From positions 434,001 to 498,000 of the forward strand of contig NZ_DS560019.1 of the NCBI RefSeq assembly GCF_000154825.1: DNA of 64,000 nucleotides. Reading direction: 5' to 3'. Made by a program: the position numbers and the translations under genes. The DNA comes from Anaerofustis stercorihominis DSM 17244. Lineage in GTDB: Bacteria; Bacillota; Clostridia; Eubacteriales; Anaerofustaceae. Below, in pieces: positions 31,476 through 40,470 of the stretch; the stretch's first letter is position 1, and each line of letters starts with the position of its first letter. The notes under the pieces were generated by a model, which saw only the letters and a list, made by a program, of their open reading frames with translations, had not been told where the DNA came from and made no database searches.

Positions 31476-32337
31476 ATTTTTTTATATTATTTATCTCGTT
31501 GGATAATTTAGCAAATTGCTCTATGGTTATATTTTCGGCTCTTACCTTTTCATCGAGCCCTGAATTTAAAAGTGCATTTTTAAGTAAATCTTTATTTACG
31601 GCAAGTCCATTTGCAAGGGAATTAAATACCATTTTTCGTCTGTTCATAAAAGCAGCCTTAACCACTTTAAAAAACATATCTTGATTATCTACATCAACTT
31701 TACTTTCTTTTCTTGGTACCACTCTTAAAACAGTGGAATCTACTTTTGGCATAGGCACAAAAACAGTCTTCGGTACATTAAAAAGCCTTTCTACTTCGGC
31801 ATAATAATCAACCGCAATGGTAAATGATGAATAATCTTTTGTATTCACTTTAGCATTAAGCCTGGTAGCGACTTCTTTTTGAAGCATTACCACTATATTT
31901 TCAAACATAACTTTATCTTCCAAGACTTTCATTAAAATAGGTGAAGTAATATAGTACGGAAGATTGGAAATAAACTTGATTTTTCTATTTTCTTTAATAG
32001 CATCTTCAAGTATTTCTCTTAAATCGGTCTTTAATATATCCTTATTGATTATTTCAATATTATTGTACTCACTTAAGGTTTCTTCAAGCATATTTACGGC
32101 TCTGGTATCTATTTCAACAGCATATACCTTATAAGCTCTTTCAGCGAGCTTTTGAGTCAAGCTGCCCATTCCCGGACCGACTTCAAGAACGACTTCATCA
32201 TCTGTAAGTTCAAGTGAGTCCACTATCTTTAAAACTATATTTTCATCTGTAAGAAAATTCTGCCCCAAATCCTTTTTAAATCTGAAATCGTATTTATTGG
32301 TTATTTCGCTTATTGTATTTTTATTTGTAGCTTTCAT
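31474..32337 (-). CDS. rsmA: 16S rRNA (adenine1518/1519-N6) dimethyltransferase
   Basis: A 287-residue KsgA/RsmA methyltransferase that dimethylates two adjacent adenines near the 3' end of 16S rRNA. LGQNFLTD (N-terminal), the SAM-binding EVGPGMGSLT, EIDTRAV, and the catalytic NLPYYITSPI are all present; the C-terminal helical domain is complete (FMNRRKMVFNSL). Length is normal. The flippase stop and the rsmA start are separated by only two bases in the same direction, giving a transcription unit with the flippase upstream. Confidence 0.96.
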   Translation of the reverse strand: MKATNKNTISEITNKYDFRFKKDLGQNFLTDENIVLKIVDSLELTDDEVVLEVGPGMGSLTQKLAERAYKVYAVEIDTRAVNMLEETLSEYNNIEIINKDILKTDLREILEDAIKENRKIKFISNLPYYITSPILMKVLEDKVMFENIVVMLQKEVATRLNAKVNTKDYSSFTIAVDYYAEVERLFNVPKTVFVPMPKVDSTVLRVVPRKESKVDVDNQDMFFKVVKAAFMNRRKMVFNSLANGLAVNKDLLKNALLNSGLDEKVRAENITIEQFAKLSNEINNIKK

Positions 32338-32339
32338 TA

Positions 32340-33905
32340 TTATTTTCCTATAACACTTCTTACTTCTTCTATATTGAGAACTCTTGTTATATAAATAAGT
32401 GCAAGATATACTACCATGGCAACCAATATAACGACTACGGTCAATATACTGTTACTAAGAATTCCGCCAAGGAACGTTTTAACAAAGAAACAAACTATAC
32501 CCATAACAGCCGCACAAAACAGGTTTTTGATAAATGCCATACCAAGACCGCCGTAAGTGGAACCGAGGAATTTTTTTATTGCTCTGTAGTCAAGACTTGC
32601 AACGACCAAGTCCGCACCGAGAGTCCCGAGTATAGCTCCGTAGATATTAAGCCACGGTATTTGTATCAGTACTACATTCAAAATAAGTTTTATAACACAG
32701 CCTACAGCTAAGTTTTTAACGGGAGTATTAAGAAGTCCGACACCTTGCAAAATCCCCTGCATGGTTGTCGAAATCATTGTAAATACGATTCCTATAGCGA
32801 GTATCCTAAGCATATTAGCACCGTTTGCATCACCAAACAATAAAGTGGTCACTTCACTTGACATAACTACAAGGCCTGCAATACAAGGAAGAGCAATCAT
32901 TAAAACAACTTTAAACGTTAAGAAAGTCTTTTGCCTTATTTGTTTTAAATCTTTCTTTACAAAGGATTCACTTATTGTCGGAACAAGACTTGCCGCAAGA
33001 GAAGAAGACAAAATAAGAGGAATACTTATGATGGTCTGAGCTCTTTGTGATAGCTGTCCCCAAAGTACCGTGGCTTCATTTACACTGAATCCTGCCTTTT
33101 GAAGAAAAGCTGAAACCGTAAAAGAGTTTATTAAATTCATTGAAGATGTAACTAAAGATGCAAGAGTAATCGGTATTGCAATAGAAGCAAGTATTCTTAA
33201 AATTGTTCTTGCATCTTCAGTTGATTTACTGGTTTGTCTGCTTATCTGTCTTTTAAGTCTAGGTCTTACTTTCAAGAAGCATAAGAATAAAAAGAAGCTG
33301 GCAACAAATGCACCTGCGGTAGCACCGAAAGTAGCACCTGCGGCACCGAAAGCAACTCCTAATTTGTTATATAAAAATACTGCAAGTCCAAGACCTACAA
33401 CAACTCTTGTTATAGACTCTACTATCTGAGATATACTCGGAGGAGTCATGTTCTGCATACCTTGGAAGAAACCTTTAAACGATGAAAGTATACATACGCA
33501 AAGAGGAGCAAAAGATAATCCCAGTATGGAATAGTAAGTGTCGGGATGCCATTTAAATACGGAAATAAAGAAATGAGCCCCAAATAACATTACACTGGAG
33601 CATATCGCTCCGATAACGGCTAAAGTTACGATAGCAACCTTAAATACTCTGTAAGCTCCGTCATATTTCCCAAGACTTATCCTCTCGGAAACCATTTTTG
33701 ATATGGCAACGGGAAGTCCTATTACAGATATCGCAAGAAGGAATGTATATACCGGATATGCATTTCCGTATAACCCCATTCCGAAGTCGCCCAATATTCT
33801 TACTAAAGGCAGTTTTAAAAACATACCTAAAAATTTCGCTATTATTCCGCCAAAGGCAAGCACGGCGGCTCCCTTTAAATAATTCTTCTTTTTAGCAGCA
33901 CTCAA
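32340..33905 (-). CDS. SpoVB/MurJ-like polysaccharide lipid flippase
   Basis: A 521-residue MOP-superfamily transporter with about 14 hydrophobic segments; KGAAVLAFGGIIAKFLGMF at the N-terminus and GLPVAISKMVSE are typical of the SpoVB/YtgP group, which translocates lipid-linked precursors for peptidoglycan or spore cortex. The start is taken as TTG at 33903-33905, nine bases behind GGGAGG; a longer frame from 33953 has no site. Its presence fits a spore-forming lineage but does not prove sporulation, because YtgP homologues occur in non-sporulating relatives. Confidence 0.85.
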   Translation of the reverse strand: MSAAKKKNYLKGAAVLAFGGIIAKFLGMFLKLPLVRILGDFGMGLYGNAYPVYTFLLAISVIGLPVAISKMVSERISLGKYDGAYRVFKVAIVTLAVIGAICSSVMLFGAHFFISVFKWHPDTYYSILGLSFAPLCVCILSSFKGFFQGMQNMTPPSISQIVESITRVVVGLGLAVFLYNKLGVAFGAAGATFGATAGAFVASFFLFLCFLKVRPRLKRQISRQTSKSTEDARTILRILASIAIPITLASLVTSSMNLINSFTVSAFLQKAGFSVNEATVLWGQLSQRAQTIISIPLILSSSLAASLVPTISESFVKKDLKQIRQKTFLTFKVVLMIALPCIAGLVVMSSEVTTLLFGDANGANMLRILAIGIVFTMISTTMQGILQGVGLLNTPVKNLAVGCVIKLILNVVLIQIPWLNIYGAILGTLGADLVVASLDYRAIKKFLGSTYGGLGMAFIKNLFCAAVMGIVCFFVKTFLGGILSNSILTVVVILVAMVVYLALIYITRVLNIEEVRSVIGK

Positions 33906-33972
33906 ATCACATTTCCTCCCGAAAATTAATACTTTTACTATTATATACCTCAAATATTAAATTTCAACGTTT

Positions 33973-34890
33973 TTAACTCTTTTTTAATATTTCCAAAACA
34001 TCCTTAAAATCATCAAAAAGCTCGGCTTCAAAGGTCATAGGCTTGTTTCCTCTCGGATGAACAAAAGAAATGCTCTTTGCATGCAAAGCCTGATGAGATA
34101 TAAGTTCACTTTTATTTTCGTTATATAAACTGTCTCCAAGGATAGGATGTCCAACATAAGAAAAATGAACTCTAAGCTGATGAGTCCTGCCGGTAATAAG
34201 CTTTGCTTCCACTAAAGAATGATTTTTAAATTCCTCTATAACTTTATATTTCGTTATACATTCTTTACCGTCCTCAGCTACGATACGCCTCAGAGGATGT
34301 CCCTCGGCCCTTTTTATGGGAGCATTTATATATCCTTCTTTTTGGTCCATTATCCCATCTACAATCAAAACATATTTTTTATCAATTTGATTATTTATAC
34401 TTTGATTTTGAATGAAATGATGAACATATTTGTTTTTGGCTATTACAACTATACCCGAAGTATCCATATCAAGTCTGTTTACAAATCTTGTTTTAAAATG
34501 TTTTTTTTCGATTTCCCATTTATGATATATTGCATTTTGAAGTGTGTCCAAAGGATGTGACTTCGTTACATGGACTACCATTCCGGGCTTTTTATTTATT
34601 ACAGCTATATCATCATCTTCATATATAATGTCAATTTTCATATCGGTAGAAGGAGCATCAGCTTCCTCTACGGGAAAAGATACTTTGATTATATCCTCTT
34701 CTTTTAATATATCGACGAACATAGCGTCTTTATCATTAATCAAAAGCCTGCCTTCTCGTATGATATATCTAAAAGTACGAGAAGAATAGTCGTACTCATT
34801 TTCTAAAAAATAGTATACATTCTCTCCCTCGTACTTTTTGTCTGTTTTATAAATATAAGTTGTACTGAATTCTTTTTTATTTTTCTTCAA
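33973..34890 (-). CDS. RluA-family pseudouridine synthase
   Basis: A 305-residue pseudouridine synthase with an S4-like N-terminal part (SSRTFRYIIREGRLLIN) and the RluA catalytic motif NRLDMDTSG, which carries the nucleophilic aspartate; ITGRTHQLRVHFSYVGHPILGD is also typical. It converts uridines in rRNA or tRNA to pseudouridine. The first 14 bases overlap the end of the carboxypeptidase gene, so translation is probably coupled. The exact RNA target (RluC or RluD-like) is not determinable. Confidence 0.9.
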   Translation of the reverse strand: MKKNKKEFSTTYIYKTDKKYEGENVYYFLENEYDYSSRTFRYIIREGRLLINDKDAMFVDILKEEDIIKVSFPVEEADAPSTDMKIDIIYEDDDIAVINKKPGMVVHVTKSHPLDTLQNAIYHKWEIEKKHFKTRFVNRLDMDTSGIVVIAKNKYVHHFIQNQSINNQIDKKYVLIVDGIMDQKEGYINAPIKRAEGHPLRRIVAEDGKECITKYKVIEEFKNHSLVEAKLITGRTHQLRVHFSYVGHPILGDSLYNENKSELISHQALHAKSISFVHPRGNKPMTFEAELFDDFKDVLEILKKS

Positions 34891-36097
34891 AATATTCCTC
34901 TAATGTTAACTTGTTATCATGAAGCACTTTAGCCAAAGTCTTTCCTACATATCTTACATGCCAAGGTTCATAACTGTATCCTGTGATTTTTTCTTTACCT
35001 TTAGGAAATCTTATTATAAATCCGTTTTTATAACAGTTATCCTCCAGCCATTTACCGGCATCGGTATTACCAAGGCTTTCTGTCAATTTAAAATCAACTT
35101 CCTTTGTAGTTACGTCCATAGACAGACCGAGCTGATGCTCACTTTCTCCCGCTTTTGCCGAATAAAAGTTAGCTTTTTCTTCGCTTCCGTACTGGGCAAT
35201 ATTGTCTTTATAAACATCAACCTGCATTTTGTAAGACCTAAACCCGCTTAATGCATAAAAGTCATATCCTGCTTGTTTTGCGTCTGCAAAAAGGGCTTCC
35301 AATGCTTTTGCGGCCTCTTTTCTAAGAGGTCTTACAGCCAAGTTGGACTGAGCATAATCCACATTTGCCTCTACCAAATCTTTAGGTTTATAATTACTTG
35401 GCAAATGCCTGTTTTTGTTTACGACAGCATCATATTCATTAGGGTTAGTTATAATCATATTTTTACCAATTTCCTCACTTAAGTTATCTTTTATACTATA
35501 ACTATATGATTTATTCAAATTATTATAACTTACAATTACGTCTACTCTTGAACCGCTTAATATACTGTCGCTTACTTTTATGGTATTGTTCTTTATATCT
35601 ACATAGTCCCTAACTCCGTTTGTGGTAACTTTTACTTTTATTGATTTAGCGTCTATATCTTCGGTTACCTTTGTATTAAAGATATCTTTTACCATATCCT
35701 TGACTTTAAATCTATATGTTTTCCCTGTTTGTATATACTCACTATCCGGTCCCTCAAAAACTATCTGTTCTTTTAAAACTCCTCGAAGTTTTACATTATT
35801 TATAGTAGTGGTATTAAAAGGCTTGTAGTGAACTACAACGAAAACTCCCCATGCAAGAAGTAAAGCGATAACAATAATAATAACTTCCTTGACTCTTCTT
35901 CTGAACTTTCTCTTTTTTACTCTTCTAACTCTATAGGGACGACCATATTCATCATATCTGACAGAAGTCGTCGCAGCTCCTCTTTTGGTATCAGCATTTT
36001 TCCCTGAAGCTTTTACGGTCTTTCTCCGTCGTACAGTCTTTTTAGTGCCGACCCTCCGTTGAGAGCCGTCTCTGTTTTTTATTTGATTATTCATCAC
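34877..36097 (-). CDS. Membrane-anchored D-Ala-D-Ala carboxypeptidase (VanY/M15B)
   Basis: A 406-residue protein: a very basic cytoplasmic tail (1-68, many Arg/Lys), one membrane span (about 70-90, EVIIIVIALLLAWGVFVVV), a beta-rich extracellular spacer, and a C-terminal M15B peptidase domain. Zinc ligands lie in SEHQLGLSMD and EPWHVRYVG. It trims peptidoglycan stem peptides. The start overlaps the aminotransferase stop (GTG or the next ATG), and the end overlaps the RluA gene: a tightly packed operon. The long poly-basic tail is unusual for VanY relatives. Confidence 0.88.
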   Translation of the reverse strand: MMNNQIKNRDGSQRRVGTKKTVRRRKTVKASGKNADTKRGAATTSVRYDEYGRPYRVRRVKKRKFRRRVKEVIIIVIALLLAWGVFVVVHYKPFNTTTINNVKLRGVLKEQIVFEGPDSEYIQTGKTYRFKVKDMVKDIFNTKVTEDIDAKSIKVKVTTNGVRDYVDIKNNTIKVSDSILSGSRVDVIVSYNNLNKSYSYSIKDNLSEEIGKNMIITNPNEYDAVVNKNRHLPSNYKPKDLVEANVDYAQSNLAVRPLRKEAAKALEALFADAKQAGYDFYALSGFRSYKMQVDVYKDNIAQYGSEEKANFYSAKAGESEHQLGLSMDVTTKEVDFKLTESLGNTDAGKWLEDNCYKNGFIIRFPKGKEKITGYSYEPWHVRYVGKTLAKVLHDNKLTLEEYFEEK

Positions 36098-37334
36098 ATT
36101 CCGCTAAAACTTCTTTTATTTTCTTAGGAGCAACCATACATTTATCTTCACTTACCGCACAAACCGCAAATCTAAGCCCCGTTTGAAGAGGAATGGCAAA
36201 TACATTGTTCTTCATCAATTTCTCGCAAGCTTCCAAAGGATTTTTACATGGTATACAAACAAAAAATCCATCTTTATAAGGATAAAGTTCCAAACCTACT
36301 TCGCTACTTTTTTCCAAGAAAACATCTGCCCTTTTTCTCAAGAGTTTTACATAATGCTCCCTATCTTCATAAAAAGGCTTGCCGACGTTTTCATCGTTTA
36401 TTATATCAGTAAGAACTTTCATAGCACCTTTCGTTCCGTTAGACCAAGTACCTCTGTTTGAATGAAGATTTGTATAGAAAAATTCTTTTGCTATTTCCTC
36501 TTTACTCGTTACACAAAGAAGTGCTCCGTTTCTAAGTCCGTACATCGTATATCCCTTTGAAGCGGAAAAGGCAAATAAAATCAAGATATTTTCTTCAAGC
36601 CCCGCAAACTTTTCCATGAATGCACGCCTGTCAAATTTTTCATCGCAGAAATCTATATATGCCACATCGACTAGAACTATGATTTTATTTTCTTTATTTG
36701 AAGCCCCTTGTTTAAGAATATCTATAATTTTATCCCATTCTTCATCAGATATTGAATACCCCGTAGGATTATGAGCAGGAGTATTGAATATCGTAAGAAG
36801 CCTTTTTTGTTTATTCAAATGATAATCGAACTTTTCTTTAAACGCGTCTATATCCAGTCCGCCATTACCATTAAACATATTATAAGTATCTAATTTCCTG
36901 CTGTTTTCCACACACATCGTGTTATATGGATCCCAATATAAACTAGAAGTAAGGATACTGTCTCCTATATTCGTATAGTTAAAGATCGCATGATGAATAG
37001 CTCCGGAACCGCCGGGAGTTGCAACAGCTTCTATATATGCATTGGGCATATGGTTTTTAAAACATGCTTTTTTTACCGCTTGTAAAAAATCACTGTCCCC
37101 TTCTATGCTCGCATAAGCAGCAATTTTAGGATTATCCAAATCTTTTAAATAACTATATACACTTTCAAATGCAACAAAATCTCCGTTATCCTCAAGCAAC
37201 ACACCCATAGAAGAATTTATAACATTTTCCGCACCGTATTTCAAAACAGCTTCGCTTGCCTTGGCTGATATTGTAAAGATAGTATCATTTTCCACAGGCC
37301 TTATTGCATGATCTGCTACCATATTATTTGACAT
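36087..37334 (-). CDS. PLP-dependent aminotransferase, class I/II
   Basis: A 415-residue fold-type I aminotransferase. TPAHNPTGYS contains the conserved Asn, VDVAYIDF the Asp/Tyr pair, and FSASKGYTMYGLRNG the PLP-binding lysine; a C-terminal arginine is in GLRFAVCA. It resembles aspartate/aromatic aminotransferases. First gene of the operon with the carboxypeptidase and RluA genes. The amino-acid substrate is undetermined. Confidence 0.87.
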   Translation of the reverse strand: MSNNMVADHAIRPVENDTIFTISAKASEAVLKYGAENVINSSMGVLLEDNGDFVAFESVYSYLKDLDNPKIAAYASIEGDSDFLQAVKKACFKNHMPNAYIEAVATPGGSGAIHHAIFNYTNIGDSILTSSLYWDPYNTMCVENSRKLDTYNMFNGNGGLDIDAFKEKFDYHLNKQKRLLTIFNTPAHNPTGYSISDEEWDKIIDILKQGASNKENKIIVLVDVAYIDFCDEKFDRRAFMEKFAGLEENILILFAFSASKGYTMYGLRNGALLCVTSKEEIAKEFFYTNLHSNRGTWSNGTKGAMKVLTDIINDENVGKPFYEDREHYVKLLRKRADVFLEKSSEVGLELYPYKDGFFVCIPCKNPLEACEKLMKNNVFAIPLQTGLRFAVCAVSEDKCMVAPKKIKEVLAECDE

Positions 37335-37440
37335 TTTTAGCCTCCCATTATCTTTAATATTTTGATTATATCAAATTTTTTTTATAATAGTAGTAATTTA
37401 TGAAAATTAAAGTATAATATAGGAAAAGGAGTGATTTAAT

Positions 37441-37776
37441 ATGAAGATAAATGCAGATAATAGTTATAAGCTAATCAAAGAAGAAGTAAACAATACTTAC
37501 GAAGTTTTAAAAGACGGACTATCTATGGAAGAAATTACAGATATCCTCCTTCATGACCCAAAACACCCTGTAATGGGCATGCATAAATTATTCATGACAA
37601 TAGCAATCGCAAACTTGGAAGCAAGAAAAGATATAATGGAAGATAGGGTTCTTACAAAAGCCGCAATATATATGGATTACTTCGACCATGGGGGGAAAAT
37701 GGACGAATTTTTCATGACTAAACAAGATCTTCTTTACGATGATTTGGAATTTATAAAAAATAAATATTTAAAATAA
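37441..37776 (+). CDS. Small helical protein of unknown function
   Basis: A 111-residue soluble, mostly helical protein I do not recognise; features are DNSYKLIKEEVNN, DPKHPVMGMHKLFM and YMDYFDHGGKMDEFF. AAAGGAGTG precedes the ATG. It starts just after the divergent aminotransferase and has no obvious partner. Acidic composition and small size recall immunity-type proteins, but no toxin gene is adjacent, so I make no such call. Confidence 0.6.
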   Translation: MKINADNSYKLIKEEVNNTYEVLKDGLSMEEITDILLHDPKHPVMGMHKLFMTIAIANLEARKDIMEDRVLTKAAIYMDYFDHGGKMDEFFMTKQDLLYDDLEFIKNKYLK

Positions 37777-37855
37777 TTTTATAAAAAATTTTAAATTTAT
37801 AAATAAATATTAATTACATAGAATTAAATTAAATAAAAGAATAGAGGGTATCAAT

Positions 37856-38296
37856 ATGAAAGATGAAACAAAAGGTAAGATAGTAGATATATTTGAAACA
37901 TCAAAAGAAAAAACTTCCGAACTTATAGATAAAGGAGCAGAATATTTTGATGACGCAAAAGACAAGGTTCAGGAATATAAAGAAAAAGTAAAAGAAAGTG
38001 ATTTCTATGATAAAGCAGAAGATAAAACAAAAGAATTTATCAATAAATCTAAAGATTTTACTAAAGATAAAAAGGAAAAACTTGAAGCAATCATAAAAAA
38101 AGCTAAGGAAGATGAAAATTTTAAAGAAAATTTAAAGAAACAACCTACAAAAACAATCGAAGATTTATTTGGTGTAGATCTTCCGGACGAAGAAGTTAAA
38201 GAACTGGCTTTAACAGTAAAATCTAAAATCGATTTAGACAAAATAGAAGATTTCTTTGATGATACAAAAAATAAAATAAAAAATTTATTTAAATAA
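37856..38296 (+). CDS. Charged coiled-coil protein with leader-like C-terminal domain
   Basis: A 146-residue, highly charged protein. Residues 1-88 are LEA/YtxH-like helical repeats (KEKTSELIDKGAEYFDDAKDK and similar, period about 11). Residues 95-130, FKENLKKQPTKTIEDLFGV followed by DLPDEEVKEL, resemble the helix-plus-loop domain of NHLP/Nif11-type peptides, also found alone in clostridial proteins. No modification enzymes are adjacent, so a RiPP precursor is unlikely. A strong terminator follows. Function unknown; stress-related or envelope-associated roles are possible. Confidence 0.62.
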   Translation: MKDETKGKIVDIFETSKEKTSELIDKGAEYFDDAKDKVQEYKEKVKESDFYDKAEDKTKEFINKSKDFTKDKKEKLEAIIKKAKEDENFKENLKKQPTKTIEDLFGVDLPDEEVKELALTVKSKIDLDKIEDFFDDTKNKIKNLFK

Positions 38297-38297
38297 T

Positions 38298-38328
38298 TTT
38301 AAAGCACAGATTGATATCTGTGCTTTAA
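38298..38328 (+). terminator. Intrinsic terminator
   Basis: Stem AAAGCACAGAT/ATCTGTGCTTT with TGAT loop, followed by an AT-rich tail. Confidence 0.8.
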
Positions 38329-38376
38329 TTATATAATATTAAATAAATATAACAATAAAGGCTGATAAAACAACTT

Positions 38377-39264
38377 ATGAAAAAATTACCCGCAAAAACA
38401 ATACTTTCCGGTTATATGGAACATGGCTGGTTCAATGCAAATTATAACATGAATTTATATAAAGGCTGCGTACATGGATGTATATACTGCGACAGCAGGA
38501 GTAATTGTTATAACATTGAAAATTTTGACGAAGTTAAAGTAAAAGAAAATGCGTTAGAGATACTTGAAAAAGAGCTTAGAGTAAAAAAGAAAAAAGGAAT
38601 TATAATGACAGGTGCAATGAGTGACCCCTATAATTCTTTTGAAAAAGAAGAAAAATTAACGAGAGAAGCTTTAAAACTTATCGATAAATTTATGTACGGA
38701 GTAAGTATAATAACAAAATCCGATTTAGTAACGAGAGATATAGACGTATTATCGAAGATAGCTTCACATTCGAGTACTACGGTAAATATCACAATTACCA
38801 CTGCAGATGACGAACTCACTAAGAAAATAGAACCTAATGCACCTTCCAGTAAAAGAAGGTTTGAGGCTATACGAAAATTATCCGGAAGGGGTATAAACGT
38901 TGGAGTTCTTTTAACACCAACGCTGCCTTTTATAAACGATACAAAAGAAAATATTACTTCTATCGTTAAAAAAGCTAAAGAAAACGGAGCAGACTGGGTT
39001 TACACTTTCCCAAATTTTGCGGTATCTTTAAGAGAAAATCAAAGAGAATATTTTTATGAAAAGCTGGATGAATCTTTCCCGGGAATCAAAAACAGGTATA
39101 TAAAAGAATTCGGCAATACTTATTGGTGTTCTTCTCCTAATCAGGAACTTCTTTGGGAAGAATTCAAAAATGAATGTATTAAAAATAATATTATGTACGA
39201 CCACGACCAAATAGATGAATCTATCATAAAAAAATATAAAAAAGAACAATTAAGTTTATTTTAA
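38377..39264 (+). CDS. SPL-like radical-SAM protein
   Basis: A 295-residue radical-SAM protein with the motif CVHGCIYCDSR (CxxxCxxC), followed by TGAMSDPYN, TKSDLVTRD and the TPTLPF segment. This resembles the SPL-related group (SplB-like, also called Rv2578c-like) rather than authentic spore photoproduct lyase, since the downstream cysteine and DNA-binding helix of SplB are not evident. The substrate is unknown. A pentapeptide-repeat gene, a GNAT and an EFR1 ferredoxin follow in the same direction. Confidence 0.8.
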   Translation: MKKLPAKTILSGYMEHGWFNANYNMNLYKGCVHGCIYCDSRSNCYNIENFDEVKVKENALEILEKELRVKKKKGIIMTGAMSDPYNSFEKEEKLTREALKLIDKFMYGVSIITKSDLVTRDIDVLSKIASHSSTTVNITITTADDELTKKIEPNAPSSKRRFEAIRKLSGRGINVGVLLTPTLPFINDTKENITSIVKKAKENGADWVYTFPNFAVSLRENQREYFYEKLDESFPGIKNRYIKEFGNTYWCSSPNQELLWEEFKNECIKNNIMYDHDQIDESIIKKYKKEQLSLF

Positions 39265-39337
39265 AGTTCACTTTAACAAAGTAAACTTTTTATTAATAAT
39301 ATTTGTATTAAAAACTTAAACATAGTATCATATATCT

Positions 39338-39991
39338 ATGAAAACAAAAGAATTGGACTTAAACATAGAGGAATTGGAAGAAACGGAAGATTTCTATAAT
39401 TTAACGGAAGAAGCAAAAGATGAAGACCTGGATATAGAAAATAAATATATCAAAGACCAAGTATTCAGTAATGAAGATTTTTCAGAACTCAACTTTTCCG
39501 ATATGATTTTTGAAAACTGCAGATTTTTGGAATGTTCATTTAAGAAATCGGGATTTGTAGACGTCTTATTTAAAAATTGTGACTTTTCCAACAGTGATTT
39601 TAATGAAGGATATTTTTCCAGAGTGCATTTTATATTATCAAAAGGAGTGGGTGCGGATTTCTTTAAATCAATAATCAAAGATACTTTGATAAAAGACTGT
39701 AATTTAAAATATTCCAACTTCGACTTAACAAGTTTTGATTATGTAAGTATGCATGAAAGTGATTTTACAAATGCAAATTTCAGCGAATGTAAAATAAGAA
39801 GACTGGATATACATTCTTGCAAATTTATTATGTCAAACTTTTTTAAAACAAGTTTAAAAGGACTTGATTTTTCAGACAGTTTTATAGACGGTATCATACT
39901 ATCGGACAACTTTTTAGAAATAAAGGGTGCTAAAGTAAGCGAAATGCAGGCTATGGAGCTTGCAAAACTGCTGGGGATAATAGTAGTATAA
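39338..39991 (+). CDS. Pentapeptide-repeat protein
   Basis: A 217-residue protein. After an acidic N-terminus (1-50), residues 50-195 form imperfect pentapeptide repeats of the A(D/N)LxX type: FSDMIFENCRFLECSFKKSG, then DFSNSDFNEGYF, ANFSECKI and KGLDFSDSF. These fold into a right-handed quadrilateral helix. Some such proteins mimic DNA and protect gyrase; most have unknown roles. It precedes a GNAT gene by 23 bases. Confidence 0.82.
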   Translation: MKTKELDLNIEELEETEDFYNLTEEAKDEDLDIENKYIKDQVFSNEDFSELNFSDMIFENCRFLECSFKKSGFVDVLFKNCDFSNSDFNEGYFSRVHFILSKGVGADFFKSIIKDTLIKDCNLKYSNFDLTSFDYVSMHESDFTNANFSECKIRRLDIHSCKFIMSNFFKTSLKGLDFSDSFIDGIILSDNFLEIKGAKVSEMQAMELAKLLGIIVV

Positions 39992-40014
39992 TATTTAGTT
40001 TTGGAGATATCGAA

Positions 40015-40461
40015 ATGAGGATAAAGCAGGTAAAATCAGAGAAAGAACGATTTATGGATCTATTGTATTTAGGTGACGAAGACGAAAATATGATAAGTAA
40101 GTACCTAAAAAAATCAAATATGTTCCTTTGCTATGAAGGAAACGAATTAGTCGGTCAAATAACAGTTTTAAGGTTAGCCAATAAAATTTATGAAATAAAA
40201 AATTTATCAATATATGAGAGCTATCAAGGAAAAGGATATGGAAGCAAGCTGGTTAAATTTATTTTTGAACACTATAAGAATAAAGCATCAGTGATAATCT
40301 TAGGAACCGGAGAGTGCGATAAAACAATATCTTTTTATAAAAACCTTGGATTTACATATTTTATGAGAAAGAAAAATTTCTTTATTGATAATTATGATCA
40401 TGAAATGTATGAAGAGGGTAAAAAACTTATTGATATGTTATATTTTAAAAGGGTTATATAG
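40015..40461 (+). CDS. GNAT-family acetyltransferase
   Basis: A 148-residue GNAT domain. The acetyl-CoA-binding A motif reads YQGKGYGSKLVKF (Q/RxxGxG/A type), preceded by the beta-4 strand IKNLSIYESY and followed by FYKNLGFTYFMRKKNFF. It acetylates an amine of unknown identity. Co-directional and close to both neighbours; TTTTGGAGATATC gives the ribosome-binding site. Confidence 0.85.
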   Translation: MRIKQVKSEKERFMDLLYLGDEDENMISKYLKKSNMFLCYEGNELVGQITVLRLANKIYEIKNLSIYESYQGKGYGSKLVKFIFEHYKNKASVIILGTGECDKTISFYKNLGFTYFMRKKNFFIDNYDHEMYEEGKKLIDMLYFKRVI

Positions 40462-40470
40462 GTAATTAAA

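Noticed and set aside
37856-38296. RiPP precursor
   Set aside because: The leader-like domain is C-terminal with no core peptide after it, and no modification, protease or export genes are adjacent.
38377-39264. Authentic spore photoproduct lyase
   Set aside because: It has the radical-SAM motif and general resemblance, but the extra cysteine and DNA-lesion-binding part of SplB are not seen.
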